Origin: Rhynochetos jubatus
Taxonomy: Eukaryota; Chordata; Aves; Eurypygiformes; Rhynochetidae
Assembly (NCBI GenBank): GCA_027574665.1
Contig: CM050666.1
Location: 3,286,001-3,350,000 of the forward strand
Direction of reading: 5' to 3'
DNA: 64,000 nt
In this document: positions 23,601-35,600 of the stretch, piece by piece
Position numbering within the stretch: the stretch's first letter is position 1
How the letters are laid out: the number at the start of each line of letters is the position of its first letter
Position numbers and translations under genes: made by a program
The notes under the pieces: model-generated
Database searches by the model: none
What the model saw: the letters and a program-made list of their open reading frames with translations, nothing else
What the model was told of the DNA's origin: nothing

Positions 23601-26600
23601 GCCTCAAAAAACCCCTTGGGGGAACTGCACCCTCCCCATTGCCCACCGGGAACCCGGGACAGCAGCTCTTTGGCCTCTCCTGTTGATTAAAGTGCTTTTG
23701 GAAGCATTATTCAGAGGCTGAGCTCGGGCACAGTGTTTCAGCCATCCTGACAGTCTCCTCGAGTGTGTGAGTGGCATCCTCGTGTGAACGTGGCAGGTCA
23801 CCACGTGTCTCTGCTGGTGGCTGGGGAAGCCAAGTCAAGAAAAGAAAAGAACTGACCCAAAAGACCCTGTTCCTGTCTGAGCTCACAAACAAGGCAGCTA
23901 CAAGAAATGGGCAGGAAATATTTGTAAAATGAAGTAATTGATTTTTAAAAAATTTCTCTCCCCCATCTGGAGTGAGGCTGTGGCTGCTCTGAATGGGCTT
24001 TTCTCTCCCTGCCTCTCTCCAAAAGACAGAGCCGGATACTTCTGGGCAGGCTCATCCGGGAGAGGTCTGCACTAGCTCAGCGCAGGGGCATGCACCCACA
24101 GCCTGGCGAGGGACAGACCTCCTCACCCGACACCCAGCAAGCTGCAGTGCAACACCAGCACGGAGGCGGGAGATGCGACCACAAGTGTAGTCTAATGGCT
24201 TTACTGCAGCTACACTTGACTCTGCTTTTATGGCAGAGGCAAAGGGTGAGGGCAGCGCCTCGCTGCCTTGTTCACGTAGCTGTAAGTCCACCAAGAATAG
24301 CAATATGCAACCCGTTTCTGCCCCAGTTTCAGACATGCAATGGGATGTGGAGAGTTTGCTCTTGAGCATCCAACCCTTAATGCCCACCTGGACTTCCCTG
24401 TTCCTCAGGATGGTGGCACCTCGCTGTCGGGTGATGCTTGAGACCAGTCAATGGGAGCAGGCCCCGCTCCAGCAGTACTTGTAATGTGCGAAGTAGCCAA
24501 CTACAGCGATGACTCAGTTCAAGCATCTGGTCTTTTCCTGTGCCGTTGGCACAGGTATGAGCATTTATGGCTTTGCTGGTGTGCAGACAATGAGATTACG
24601 TGTGCAGCCTCCCGGCTGAGACCTCCTGCTGCTACCACCAATTGATGGATTCCTCTCCGAGGTTCCCTCGTGCTGGCAGATGCCCATTCAGATGGGTTTG
24701 CAAACACCTTCCTGGAAGCAGCGGGCTGTGCCAGGCGCCTGCAGACGTATGCTCAGTGTCGTTTTGGAGGCGCCTGTGGGATAGCTGGCACGCTGGGGTC
24801 TGTCTGCCCAAGCCTCTCCTGTCTGCACAGAGGCATAGTCCATGCCCCTGGATAGGCACTGTGCCCCCGCCCGGAGGCAGGTTCCCTCTGCTAAGTCCCA
24901 GGCACCAGTAAAGCCAAGGGATTTCTTCCATCGCCTGATGGATTTAGTGCTTGTGTCTTGATTTTGGGCCAATTATGGGGATCAGCATGTTGGGGGCCAT
25001 CAGCTACAAGAGATGGCTTGTGCATGCCCATCGTTCCATGTGCTCAGTGGCTCTGTGACCTGGCTCCACTCTCCCTCGTATGATGGGGCTCAGTGCAAGA
25101 GAGGCAGGGATGGGCAGCATGGAAATGAGCATTCTCCAGGAGATTTAACAGCTGGCCTTGACTTTGGGGACAGAGCCAGATTTGCTGAATTTTCATCCTG
25201 CTAATTCTCTGCCTTGCTGCTGGGAGTTCTCTAGATGAAGGCTGGGTGTGGCAACAGACCCTGAGCTTCCCCTTTCAATGGGCTGGAGAGGGCAGAGTGG
25301 GTACTGTATGCTTCATGGTTGTCCCCAGCCCTGGGACCTGCCTGGCTGTCTAGTGCTCCCAGCAGCGTGTAGCAGAGAGCTGGGACTTGTTGTCTTTGGC
25401 TGTGCAGTGCAGCGGGTGGGGTTTCTTGTGTTTTATCTGATTGAAACCCTTTCACATACTTGTAGGAGCCAAGTCACAGAAGAACAGCTTTCTTTTCCTG
25501 GTGGGGGGGGAGGGGGGCATAGAAAACCCAGTAAAAACTTCCCCTATGGCACCTGTACATCCTTGTTTGCACCAAGCTGGCCACTTTCACCCTAAGGCAG
25601 CCAATGTTTGGAAGGTGTCCAGGAGCCTAGTGTAGTATTTTGGCAGCTCTGTAAAGGCAGAGAAAATGCAGAAAATTTAAGAGCACAGGAGATCATCTTT
25701 ATGTGAAGTGTTTTCCTTAAGCTGTACCTAAAGATATGAGCTGGGAAGCAAGGAGGATTGTGAAACTGTATTTGTTTGTATTTGCCTGTCTTCCTGAGAT
25801 GGTGTCAAGAGCACCGTGCTGGTGTGAATTATGTCCTGAGGGCAACTGTCCTACTTTGGTCAGTGCCCAAAGCCTGCCGACATTAATGGAAGCTCCTTAT
25901 TGACTTTAGTGAGCATCTGGAAGACTTTTAAGAGCAGACAGCAGGAGCAAACCAATTGCCAGACAGCATTACCTTGATGGTCTGTTGAGCAAGGGCAAAG
26001 GTAGCATGGCTGTGAGCCATGGGGCTGTGTCCATCCTGGCCTGTGGTCCCGTGCAGCCCAACCCACGGAGCTCCTTCTCACGTGTGGCCTCGCCAAGGCA
26101 GTCGGTGCCTTCGGCATGGATGCCGCAGCCTGCTTTCACTGAATATCACATCCCTAAACCCCATTTGTTTTTCTCCTTCGTGAGGGCTCATATGGCAGTG
26201 GCTTTCCATCACCTGCTTGAATGGCATTTAACAGCCTCACTGATGTCCCCCGGCACGTTCCCCAGGCAAACGTGCTCAGTAGGCTGTGTGCACTGTGAGT
26301 TACACCGGTCTCACCGCGCAGGCCAGGGCAGCTGGCGCTGGGGACCTCAGTCACCCAGCCTTACCAACGTCCCCAGCTCTGCGGAGGCAATCAGTCAGTG
26401 TGCTTGGGTAAAACCGCTTGCGCTCGCTGGCATTTGCAGCATCCGTAAAGGTCAGGAAGTGGAGAGAGAGCTGTCTCTTCCTCCTGGGAGCCACCTATTT
26501 TTCTTGGTTTTTTCCTTTCCTCCTCTCATAAACACCAAGCTGCTCTGCAAACCCAGCTGCTTTTGCTATGAGGTTTTGCAGCTGGAAGTGCATACAGCTC

Positions 26601-29600
26601 TCCTTTCCCCAGCTCCGCGCTTGCCTTTGCAGGGCTCCAGCTTGGTTTTTTGGGGTGCAGAGGGCCTGGCGTGTAACCCTGCTAGAGCCCGTGTCTGGGC
26701 AGGGGTTTCCTGTTGTTTTGCAGGCACTGCGCTCGCCTGCGTGAAGCAATTTCTATTGTGTTTGGGCTGCCCTCGCTGCAGCGATTCATTGCTCAGCCGA
26801 GGCAGAGCGTTTCCTCCCCTTCTGTGGGGTGATGTGCGAGTTTTCGATCAGGGGATGCAGGCCCTGGAGCCACGACCAGGCACCCTCCAGCACACTCACC
26901 CAAATGGTTTTTAACCCTTCAGTTTCAGGGAAGGGGAAAAGAAGCCGCAGAAGGCCTTACCAGCTCAGATGGAGAACGACCGTGTCTTCAGTGACCTGTG
27001 GGGGAAGAGCAACGTGCCCGTGGTCCTCAACAATCCCCACTCTGAGGCGGGGCAGGTAAGAGCCCATGGCTTATGCTGCTTTGGTTGGGATGGGGGTCTG
27101 GGGGTCCGTGACCCATCCTGGTGAGCTCTCACACCACACAGAACCTGCAAGGACTACATGTGCTACCCTGAAGACCTTTGATCCCAAGAGCTGGAGATGA
27201 TGGGGTGTAGAGCCCGTTTGCTTCAGAAGCCAAATTCCCCATGGTTTGGGCAGGGTATGGGTGACCAAGGAACGGTCCTCTTCATGCAAGGTGCCAGAGT
27301 GGGCTGGGAGCACAGACAGGAGACAGGATTCTGAAACCTCCCTTGGGACCATCATCCCTTTTCATGGCAAAAAGCCGAGTTGCACCGTTAAAGTCGTTTG
27401 ATTCATATGACGGTAATCCAATAGAGCACTTCAGATAATATGTTGTATGGTGCATTTTCATCTCGTCACACCCCACGGACATAAATTCTCAGGCTTTCTT
27501 GCCAAAAGTGGATTAATTCCACATTTGTAGCAAAGCCAGAGACGTAAGGCAGACCCTGCCAGGCCCGAAAGATCACCTCGGGGAAAACATGACGTGCGTG
27601 AGCACTGCCAAGCCTGCTTGGGCAAACGTGTCTCCCTGATGGGATTAACCAGCAGCAGGGCAGGACATGGGGGACCGATCTGGGAAGCATTTGGTTTCCT
27701 GGCCCCACCATATTTCTCAGGATGACATAGTAAGGACTGTTTCCCAAGGGAGAGGAGAAAAGTGATGTAGTGTTCACATGAAGACTTCTGAGAAAATCAG
27801 TGTTTGCTCAGCTCAGGAATGTCCTCAGCCCATACCCCTGGCTGATGCCTCTTCCCAGCTCCAATGAGCTGCAACGTGACACTCCTCGGTGATGTGCCAC
27901 GTGCAGATCACCACAGGGTGGGTGCCACTCGTGACAGATACTGAGCCTAGCCTTGATGTCCAGCAGTGTCCAGCAGCACCTCCCAGGCCATGGCTCTGCC
28001 AGTGGATTTTGGAAGTTAGCAAAGCCAGAAGCAGGGGGTGAGGTCACATGAGGTGACATGGGTTTGGCCGTGGGATGTGGTCCCCCATGCCAGGAGCACC
28101 ACTGTTCCTCCTGGGACTCCCGAGCAGAACAATGTTCACGGGCACTTTTGCAGCATGCCTATCATCGGCGGATCATGGGACGTGAGACACGCTCTGCGGG
28201 CGCTGATGCACACGCGGGGTGTCTGGGATACTCCTGCTAATGCCAGACTTGCGGCACGGTTTCGACCAACCTGGTTGGGTGCTTTGATGCAGTTGGGAGC
28301 GATTTCCATCCTCTCCTTGCCTGGCTGCAGCTCAGGATTGTGGCCAGGTCTCCCAGCAGCACAGACACCCTTACACTGGGTATCATCCGACATCGCCACA
28401 AACGAGTGGGTGCACCCAAGAGCTGCTGCACACTTTGTTCCGCTGCTGGAGAGACGTCCCCCGTGTCCTGCTGCGCGGTTAATGCGCTGTGGCAGGTATC
28501 ACGAGCCCGTCTCGCCCAAGGACAGGTCACTGCTCTGATTCCTTTGTCCCAGTGTCTGGAAAGACACTGTCTTTCTGCCTCCTTTGCTAAGCTCCTTGCA
28601 TGTACGTGTCTGTTACTGTAAGCACTTTATAACCTTCTGTGTTCAGAGCTTAATTTCTCTCTGTTAGAGCTGCCAAAACCCCCAGTCTTAAGCTGCTATT
28701 AAACTCCTTAAATTTTTTTTTTTCCACTAGATGTGCAGCTTTCTCTTTATCCTTCTTATCCCCACATCACTATGCCTGCTCTTCTGGAAGGCAGAAAAAC
28801 CTTCCCTCATAGTCCCTGCAGCCGTTGCGCTGGGCCGCGTGCGGTCAAGGCAACTGAACTTCTTGCAAGCTGCAATAAATACTCTTAACGTGGGGACAAG
28901 TCAAGCCAAGTGTGAGCTTTTTATACCCGTCGTTCTTTAAAGCAGGATTTGGTGGATTCCCTTGGCCAGGTGGGGAATGCTCGCTGAGGCCCGTAACAAG
29001 GTGCTGAAAGACCTGTTGGGCATCCATCCCTATCCCTTTTTTTTGCAAAACCACGCAGTGTGTTTTGCTTGTCTCCCAGGATCCAAATCCCACTGGCCCT
29101 AAACCTGACTGATGGGAAGATGCTGTGACTGCACCAGCCCCGGTTCTGTGCGAGTCGTATTTCAGTCCATACAGATTGATTTGTTAGGAGCTCCAGGGTA
29201 ACCGGGGCGGCTGCGTGTCCATGGAGCTAGCAGGGGAAGGGAGTCTTATCAGCTCCACGCTTGTAATGATGATTTACAGCTTTATAAAAGCGAAAAACAC
29301 ACTTTCAGCTAGCCGGGTTAATGCAGTCTAGAAGGGAACGTCAGCATGCCAATATATCTATGACCTGGGCTAATGCTGCCGACCTCGACCTCCCACAGCC
29401 AATGTGTTTCAGCAGGGCAATACATGCCATTGCCACAGGGACCCCTGAAGCCCATCTGGGATGCAGGAGGAAGGCTGAGGTCCTGTAGAGCCCACTCGGG
29501 TCTGCAAAAAGGGAGATGCTCCCTGTTGTTCTGGGCCCAAGAAGTGCCCGGGGCTGGGTGTGCTTCTCCCCTGCGTCTGTAAGAGCTGCAGACAGCTCGC

Positions 29601-32600
29601 AAGCTGCACGCTGACGATAAGTGCCAACACGCTCCCTTGTAAAAGATGTTTGCATAATGCATGTGCGCCCCGACTGCTACGTTAGTCTCTTCGTTTGTCC
29701 CGCTCTTGAGTCACTAATATCACAGCTGCCTAATTAAAACATGAAAGGATCTCGCACAACACCCCTGATAGAAGCAGGGGTAATATTTGCTTCAGCTCTG
29801 CCACGCAAGGAAGGCACGCACAGAGCTCTTTCCAGCTTCTTCTGGGTGCTGCTCCCTCCACAGCTGCTCTGTGACTCAGTTGCCAGACCTGGCACCTCTG
29901 CTTCTTGTAGGTGCTGTCGCCTCGGCTGCTCCAGCCCGGCTGGCATCCCAGGGATTCAGCATGCCTCTGTGCAGTGGCTCTTCCTCAGCAAAGATTCAAA
30001 CTTCCCCAGTTCCTGCACGGAAAGGACAAAAAGGAAAGGGAGCAGCCTTGAGAGAGGTTTAGGGTAGAACATCTGTAGGGAGATGTTAAGCATCTGATGT
30101 CCTCCAGCTTGGACTGTGAGCCTGCTTGCTCCAACGAAGGGGTCATGGCTACATCTGGATTCATAACACGCTCTTGGGCCATACCTGCTCCAGCAGGAAG
30201 TTGTTCAGCAGCACGCCTCCTAAGCTGTACTGAAGCCCCGTCAGAAAACCAGACCTAACTCGGAATAAAAAAGTGGTGCTGGATACAACCAACTCTCTCT
30301 GCTTGGTACTTCTAATTTCTGTCTGGCAGGTGGAGGTACAGGGGAGGAGTGGTTTTGTTTGCATTGTGAGCAGCAGTTTTCAGCTATGTTTTTCCAATCT
30401 CAGAGCAGCTCTGAGCAATCATCCTCAGAAGGAAGGTCGCAGACTATCCCTCTTGGTCCTAAGGGTGACCCAGGTTGGTTCAGAGAGCACAGGGTGCTGT
30501 TAGTGGCTCAGGAATGGTTTAATTTTCTTGAAAGAGTGAAACAACCAGGAAAAAAAAAAAAATGACTAGGAACTGCCACTGCCATAATTCAAGCCAGATT
30601 CCCCAAAATGGAAAAAAAAAAATTAACTTAAAAATAGTGCTTTTCCAGGACTACATTTAGCAGGTTCTTCTTATTTACTACTGACTTTGAGCTCTGTATG
30701 AAGTATTGTATTTGCCTTCTGCAGCACGTAAAGGGGAAGCTGAGGTCCACTGTGTGGTCATCTGGCTTCAGGGACAAGGACTGCAAAATGCTCCTTGGGA
30801 GGATCACAGAATATGTGACACAGGGAATGTCACAGAGACCCATGACCACATAGCCTGAGGGCATGCAGAGAGCAGCTTTTGGAAACTGGGAGGACCAAGG
30901 AGGGTCCTACCAAGGGGTCAGGCTGTAAAGTTCTCCCTTCCCCTCCACCCTCTGTCTCTTGCTCCCAGCATATGCTTTCAGTGCATGGTATTATACTGTG
31001 AGTCTCAGACTGCTTGACAGCAAAATGCCTATTTTCCAGGGAAAAAAAGTGTGGACCACATGGTAGAAATAAGGACTGGGCAAAAAACAGGGTCAACATC
31101 ACAACTGGGGCAATGCAGTGCTGTCTGCTCAGCCCAGGCGTCCGTCTCACAATCAATCAGGCATCAGTGTCTCTCTGCTTCGGCAAAGCAGAGCAATCCT
31201 CTGCCTGGCAAAGTAAGAACAAGTGAGGTCTGGAGCCTCATCTGCTTTGGTGATCCTTGTAGCCCCCGTCGCTTTCCCTCCTGGGTTTGCTCACCAGCAA
31301 AAGTGCTTGTTCTGAAATAAGAGCTTCTTCCACCCTGTGCTGGCTCTTCTTCACTTGGTCCTTCAGGCTGTCGTGCTGGATTTGTACTGTTGCTGCTAGT
31401 CCATGAGCTGCAACCGTGACACGAGCCCAGAGCCACCAGAAAGGAGGGTGAGACTCTGCACAGCTCTGCTGAAGGCAGTGCCATCTCTAAAAACCTTTGC
31501 AGATGGATTAGAAAGGGACACAAGCTACAGGATTCCTATGAGAAGGCTACATCAAATCTCGGTCCAAGCCCAGATCTACTCTGCAGAGATGCAAGTGTTT
31601 AAGCGGGGCCAAATATAAGCAGGTTTTGACAGGACGCTCTCGTGTGCGATCAGGTGTCCCCTTGAAACCTGCAGCAACACTGCCAGTGGTGACTGAATTA
31701 CACCCTACTAGGTCTGATTCCTGGAAGGAACGTCTCTGCTTTGCAGGGCCACTGCGGATCTCGCTGTCCCATGGTACGCTGGCAGACACTGATTGCTCTC
31801 TAAGTTTTCAAGTGCTTGGGGCAAGTAAGGGTCACAGTAGAAATACTAGATATTGTCTGTGAAAACATGCAAACACAAGGAATTGCAGCCAGCTCTTCCC
31901 GTTACAAGCTCTCTGTGGCTGAAGCTCTTCCTTACGCTGGCGTGTAACTCAAGATGTGCCGGGTGAGCACACCCTGATGCAGAGCATTGGGGAGGGCTGG
32001 GGATTCAGAGCTGAGACTGAAGTAATCCAACTATGTATAATTCAGCAGCCCTCCCACTTGTACAATTTATCCATCCTTATTCCTACGATCTTCCAACATC
32101 CATATCCAAAGAGACGTGCCTTTGGCTTGCTCGGAAGAACGATTGGCTGTTAGCTCTGTCTCACAGTGCTCATATTAGTGAGGCAGAGCCTGGCACGTGT
32201 AGAACCTGAGCAGGTGATGCTCCTTAAAAAGAAACATCTAATATATTTGAGAGGCAAGTCTTCCACTGGGAAACTTGAACACAACATTCTCCTAAGTTGC
32301 TTCTGTCTCTGTTTTTTAACTCCTCTTCTACAGGTTTGGCTGTTCTATAAATAGAGATGACTTCTCAGTTGCACTGGGTGTTGGTTGCTCCATTGTAGGA
32401 TCCCAAATGCTGCCAATATTTGGACTGTATATCTTGTCTTCCTATCTTATCACTAGGATTTAAGCACAGGCATCCACTAATGCAAGATGCTGCTTGTTGC
32501 TGTGGCCTTTTTTCCTGTTATCTCATTGATGAATACTAACCCTGTGTCTGGTCTTCACCGTTGTCCAGCCACCGCCATCCGGGCGGCAGTCCCCAACTAA

Positions 32601-35600
32601 GAACACAGTGAATGGAAGTCCTTCCAAATGCCCACGGTTTGTCAAAATCAAGAACTGGGAGACAGGCTCTGTGCTTCACGATACTCTGCACCTCAAGACG
32701 GCCATGGTGAGTAGAGTTGATAGGACTGGCCAAAAGCTGTCTGAGCATAATTGGGTGGATCACAGTGTTTCCAAGATGGTTTCACTTGGAAATGCAGAAC
32801 TTGGTGAATTCAGGCCAGTCTTCTTGTCTCCGGTGGTGTCTGAATTGCAAACCTCTGGTGCAATAAGCAGGGTGATAGGGATGTCCACGTGGGATAAATC
32901 AGGAAAAGCATATGACTTTATGCCAAGCTAGTGCAAGAATCTAGTGAGCCCCAATTGTCTGTATTGGGTGGGACAAGAGATGACTGCATGTGCTTGAGCT
33001 GTCTAACATGATGTATGGAAAGGTGTGAAACAAGATGGAAATGTTCCTATTTGTCAAAGTTGCCACCAACTTGTGTGTAGCTGGTTGCTGACTTCCCCCA
33101 GCCCAGCTCAGGTACCCAAAAGTGCTGCAGTAACCCAGGACACACTTGTCTCCTCCTGTCTCATCAGGCCACTGCATGCACTGAGCAGATCTGCATGGGC
33201 TCAGTAATGACCCCTATCCAGCATGTCCGCAAGTCAGAAGACACCAGGACTAAAGAGGAGGTGCTCCTCTTGGCTAAGGACTTCATTGACCAGTACTACT
33301 CCTCCATAAAGAGGTAAGTATTGCCCAGAGAAGGTCGCAGGCCCTGGCTGCTGTTTATGTTGAGATGTCACACGTGATCTGATCTTTCACACTTGTGAGT
33401 CAAGGCAGGGTGAGACTGTGGTGCTCCACGTGCAGCTGCTTCCTCAGGGAGCTTCATTCCTAGCATTTGCTGTGTGCCTCTGTGCAAACTGCTGACCCCT
33501 CCCGTTGGCACTCAGTCATGTTATCTGAATGCACACACATGTGTGTGTGTGTATGTGCACACATGTGCTTAAGAACCCATGCCCAGGTGGAGAGCAGCAG
33601 AATTCCCTGCCCTCCACCCGGGTTGGTGACTGCCATCTCCTCTGTTCCCCTTCACGTGCAGGTCTGGCTCTAAGGCCCACATGGAGAGGCTGGAGGAAGT
33701 GACCAAGGAGATTGAAGCCACCGATACCTACCAGCTGCGGGACACGGAGTTGATCTATGGAGCCAAGCATGCCTGGAGGAACGCAGCCCGCTGCGTCGGC
33801 AGGATTCAGTGGTCCAAGCTGCAGGTGAGCACCAGCACAGCTGGAGACAGCTGGCAGGTTGTCTGCCAAAGGATGCACTGGAGTTTTGGAGAGGCAAAAC
33901 TTGCTTCGAATAGCCAGGGAAGCACAGCACAGGTACAGTTGGGGTGTTCAGCACACAGCAGCTGCGCTATCCTTGACAGCTTTGGGGTGAACCGGCTGGG
34001 AGTCAGCAGGAGCTGGGAAAGCATCTGTGGGGTAGGTGTAGCTGAGGTGTTTGTGTCTGAAACAGAGCCAGCTGGAGGTTGGCGCTCTAGATTTTTCCAA
34101 AATCTGATGCTGCTCCAACTTCTTACATGCTGCTTCCAAAATTATTGTTCTGCCTGGAGAGAGGCAGCAGGACACACTCATCCTCGGTATAGAGATGCTA
34201 TGGCAGGAGATTTGGCTCAGTGCCCTACGCTGGAAGCGTAGGGCAGGATCTGAATTAGCGATCTCTAGTGGAATCCCTTGGTGCAGAGATGATGTCTCCC
34301 TCTGTAACCTGGAGCACAGCTCAAGTGCTGCTGAGCAATTCTTGTGGCTGCTTCACACAGGGTTTAAGCACTGCCTGGGGCTGGAAGGCTGGGCTTCCTT
34401 CGCTTCCAGCTCAGCCTTCAGCTCTTCTCTTCCACTGTTTCTTTTGGCATATCTGAACCTTGGGAGGAGCTGTTTCTGCAAGGAGTTATCTTCATGCCTC
34501 CTGTTGTCCCTCTTTCCTGCTTTTCCCCTCCTTCTGTAGATGCCCCATCCCTGGAAAATTTCAGTGTCAGGTTGGATGGGTCTCTGAGCAACCTGATGTA
34601 GTTGAAGGTGTCCCTGCCCATGGCAGGGGGGTTGGACTAGATGACCTTTAAAGGTCCCTTCCAACCCAAACCATTCTATGAGTCTATGATTCCCCATCCT
34701 CTCAGTGGATCCCAGGCCTGAGTGATACCTGTTCTATTTCAGCTTTGAGTCTTGATCTACAAGAGACAAAGAGCAAAAACCAAAACTGTTGGTGGATAAG
34801 CCAGGGACAACAGTAGGTTGAGAGCACGGGACTGAGGAGGTTTTTGCTGAGCAGCAGATGACTCACCTCTCCAAAGCAGAAGGGGCAGGTGGATTAGACA
34901 TCCATGTGTTGTAAAGGCAGGGAACACATAATTATGGAGCTTTAGGTACCTAACAAGTCACAGTGGCCTCTAGGGCTTTCCCTGTGCTGTGTTTCTTCTG
35001 CTTGGCTCTGCCCTAGGAGTTGGAGCATCCTGGAGCATCACCCCAATTGCTTCCACTGTTTCAGGTCTTTGATGCCCGGGACTGCACCACAGCCCATGGG
35101 ATGTTCAATTATATCTGCAACCACATCAAATACGCCACCAACAAAGGGAACCTCAGGTGAGCCACCAGGAGTCACCAGAGCTTATATCCAAAGGCCTCTG
35201 GATGCATGGTCAGCCCAGGTCTGGACCCTCCTGACATTATCTCCTTCAGGATGGTTGTAGCCAGCACCTGTCCTGGGGAGTGTTAGAGGAATCTGATACC
35301 CAGGGAAGGTGGCCTGCTAGTCCAAGTACATCTCTTCTTGCTCTCTGTGGAACCTCAAAGGGTAGATTTTCCAATTATTTCACCTTTCCTATATTCTGCA
35401 TCAAACACAGAGCACAGACTGCTCTTCAGATCTATCCAAAAGCCCATGTTAGCAGTCAGCTTCTGCCTGGAGCTGAGTTGCTGGAAACACCCCAAATTCC
35501 AGAGCCGGAGCGCACCTGGCCATGACTTCTTCTGGTGAAGTACATATAATAAATGCTGGGGGCTTGTCTAAGGCACAGGCACAGGTGGTGTGCAGGGTGA

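Larger units (their letters stand above)
33825..35064 (+). other. NOS1 intron 6 with hairpin and CR1
   Basis: This 1.24-kb intron holds a perfect short hairpin at 34221-34245 and a CR1 3' fragment at about 34545-34692. The remainder shows nothing recognisable. It ends with CCACTGTTTCAG. Confidence 0.7.

Noticed and set aside
25985..26914. 309-codon open frame on the plus strand before exon 3
   Set aside because: Lies wholly in intron 2, does not join exon 3 in frame through a splice site, has no recognisable domain and has a Cys/Leu/Ser/Pro-rich random look. Chance frame is the simpler reading.
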